The position numbers and the translations under genes were made by a program. Below the pieces are notes generated by a model. The model was not told the origin of the DNA. It ran no database searches and was given only the letters and a program-made list of their open reading frames with translations. A DNA stretch of 6,624 nucleotides from NCBI GenBank assembly GCA_002386945.1, contig DGKH01000026.1:25421-32044 (forward strand), given 5' to 3'. The DNA is from Proteobacteria bacterium UBA4575. Lineage in GTDB: Bacteria; Pseudomonadota; Gammaproteobacteria; UBA4575. Below, piece after piece: positions 5,669-6,624 of this stretch (position 1 is its first letter; every line of letters starts with the position of its first letter).

Positions 5669-6259
5669 ATGAAAAAACCATTCGCCGCTGCTGCCGATGA
5701 AAACAAAGAAGCCATCGCTACAGTCTTATCAGCTGAATTAGCCAACGCTAATCATGTCATTGAGATCGGCAGTGGTACTGGCCAACATGCCGTACATTTC
5801 AGCAAGCTGTTGCCTCATCTAAGCTGGCATTGCAGCGATCAACGCGACCATATAGCAGGCATTCAGCTCTGGTTGGACTCAGCCGGCCTCAATAATACGC
5901 CGCCTGCTTTTGTTTTAGATGTCAGCCAAGACTGGCCTAAGCAGATTTATGATGCCGCCTATGCCGCCAATATTGCGCACATCATGCATTGGCCAGAGAT
6001 TGAAGACCTGTTTAGAGGTTTAGGCACAGCACTCGACCACGGCGCTTGTTTTTATCTCTATGGCCCATTTAGTTTTGATGACCAGTTCAGCAGCCAAAGT
6101 AATCAGGCCTTTGATCAATTTCTACGCCAGCAAGACCCGCATTCAGGGCTGCGTGATAAAAATAAACTCGATCAGCTCGCTCTCAAACACGGATTAATTG
6201 CGGCAGCCTGCTGGGCACTGCCAGCGAACAATCATATTTTAAGCTGGCAAAAGACCTAG
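5669..6259 (+). CDS. DUF938/UPF0585 family putative SAM-dependent methyltransferase
   Basis: The 196-residue product belongs to the DUF938 (UPF0585) family, whose animal relative is METTL26; no substrate is established that I know of. Class I methyltransferase features are visible: motif I, HVIEIGSGTGQHAVHF (29-44), expected to bind S-adenosylmethionine; Asp57 in the following SDQRD; and LDVSQDWP (83-90). Family-typical blocks follow: AANIAHIMHWPEIEDLF (99-115), YGPF (131-134), SQSNQAFDQFL (142-152), DPHSGLRD (156-163) and PANNHILSW (185-193). These make the family call secure and the chemistry an inference. Length is normal and the start at 5669 precedes the conserved KPFAxAAxENK N-terminus. 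It follows pgi by 23 nt without a visible Shine-Dalgarno sequence, so cotranscription with pgi is likely. Its stop overlaps that of the convergent queG. Nothing suggests a functional link to glycolysis. Confidence 0.9.
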   Translation: MKKPFAAAADENKEAIATVLSAELANANHVIEIGSGTGQHAVHFSKLLPHLSWHCSDQRDHIAGIQLWLDSAGLNNTPPAFVLDVSQDWPKQIYDAAYAANIAHIMHWPEIEDLFRGLGTALDHGACFYLYGPFSFDDQFSSQSNQAFDQFLRQQDPHSGLRDKNKLDQLALKHGLIAAACWALPANNHILSWQKT

Positions 6260-6624
6260 CACTGCACATTGGTTGCTTGATGTTGAGCCATTGCCCAACT
6301 GATATGTTCCTGCACCATCGCACTTGGATAGTCTAAACGCGCTTGCAAGGCCTGCATGACCTCTTCACTACTGGTCGCATTACCCAGTGCTACCGCGATA
6401 TTTCTCAGCCATTGTTCATGCCCAATGCGACGCATGGCAGACCCTTCTGTATTTTTTAGAAAATCGGCTTCACTCCAGGCAAATAGATCGACTAAGCGGG
6501 ATGAATCCAACTGCTGACGTGCGGCAAAGTCGGCTAATTCTGAGGTTTGCGCAAAGCTATTCCAGGGACAGGCTAATTGACAGTCATCACAGCCGTAAAT
6601 GCGATTACCGATCGCCTGCCTAAA
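6256..6624 (-). CDS. queG: Epoxyqueuosine reductase, C-terminal part; gene continues beyond the window
   Basis: QueG reduces epoxyqueuosine in tRNA to queuosine, the last step in making this wobble-position modification, using a cobalamin cofactor and two [4Fe-4S] clusters. The frame is open from the right edge to a TAG (complement of 6256-6258), giving 122 C-terminal residues. Near the edge it reads IGNRIYGCDDCQLACPWN, containing a CxxCxxxCP iron-sulfur cluster motif and nearly identical to E. coli QueG. It continues with LFAWSEADFLKNTEGSAMRRIGHEQWLRNIAVALGNA (quoted here only as motif landmarks: LFAWSE, FLKNTEGSA, RRIGHEQWLRN, VALGNA) and ends EHISWAMAQHQ followed by a short tail. A TTG near 6510 is internal, since the frame and homology continue through it. 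The cobalamin-binding domain and true start lie outside. E. coli QueG has a longer basic C-terminal extension that is absent here. The gene converges on the methyltransferase gene, overlapping it by 4 nt. Confidence 0.96.
   Translation of the reverse strand, partial: FRQAIGNRIYGCDDCQLACPWNSFAQTSELADFAARQQLDSSRLVDLFAWSEADFLKNTEGSAMRRIGHEQWLRNIAVALGNATSSEEVMQALQARLDYPSAMVQEHISWAMAQHQATNVQC

Noticed and set aside
6387..6623. Plus-strand ORF of 78 codons at the right end
   Set aside because: It is antisense to the clearly recognised queG frame, which carries the CxxCxxxCP cluster motif.

Overview
The window looks like chromosomal housekeeping DNA from a gammaproteobacterium of moderate GC. The protein matches (PcnB, FolK, PanB, PanC, Pgi, QueG) are all of the proteobacterial type. 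The order pcnB-folK-[deoxynucleoside kinase]-panB-panC-...-pgi matches what I recall of the Pseudomonas-type neighbourhood (pcnB-folK-panB-panC-panD-pgi). A Pseudomonadales/Cellvibrionales-like origin is therefore my inference; the species is not identifiable from this sequence.

Layout. Positions 1-3779 form one tightly packed + strand run: the 3' two-thirds of pcnB (poly(A) polymerase I), folK (folate synthesis), a deoxynucleoside kinase, panB and panC (pantothenate synthesis). The gaps are only 20, 17, 5 and 15 nt, so this is very probably one operon. Its promoter lies outside the window. Positions 3780-4043 are the only sizeable non-housekeeping stretch. They hold a candidate promoter with a 12-bp perfect palindrome at its likely start point, a 34-codon small membrane-protein gene with the best Shine-Dalgarno sequence in the window, and a strong intrinsic terminator. 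panD, which I would expect here by analogy with Pseudomonas, is absent. Positions 4044-6259 hold pgi (glucose-6-phosphate isomerase) followed by a DUF938/UPF0585 putative methyltransferase, on the + strand. Positions 6256-6624 hold the 3' end of queG (epoxyqueuosine reductase) on the - strand, converging on the methyltransferase gene so that both stop codons fall in one CTAG.

How the genes fit together. The first cluster mixes RNA decay (PcnB), cofactor synthesis (FolK for folate; PanB and PanC for the pantoate and pantothenate steps towards CoA) and nucleotide salvage (the kinase). PanB uses methylene-tetrahydrofolate, so it depends biochemically on the folate pathway that FolK serves. The terminator at 3991-4018 separates this cluster from pgi.

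I found no mobile element, CRISPR array, tRNA/rRNA or phage gene. The one element that may be undescribed is the small membrane-protein gene at 3873-3977 with its own control signals. The rest is conventional.
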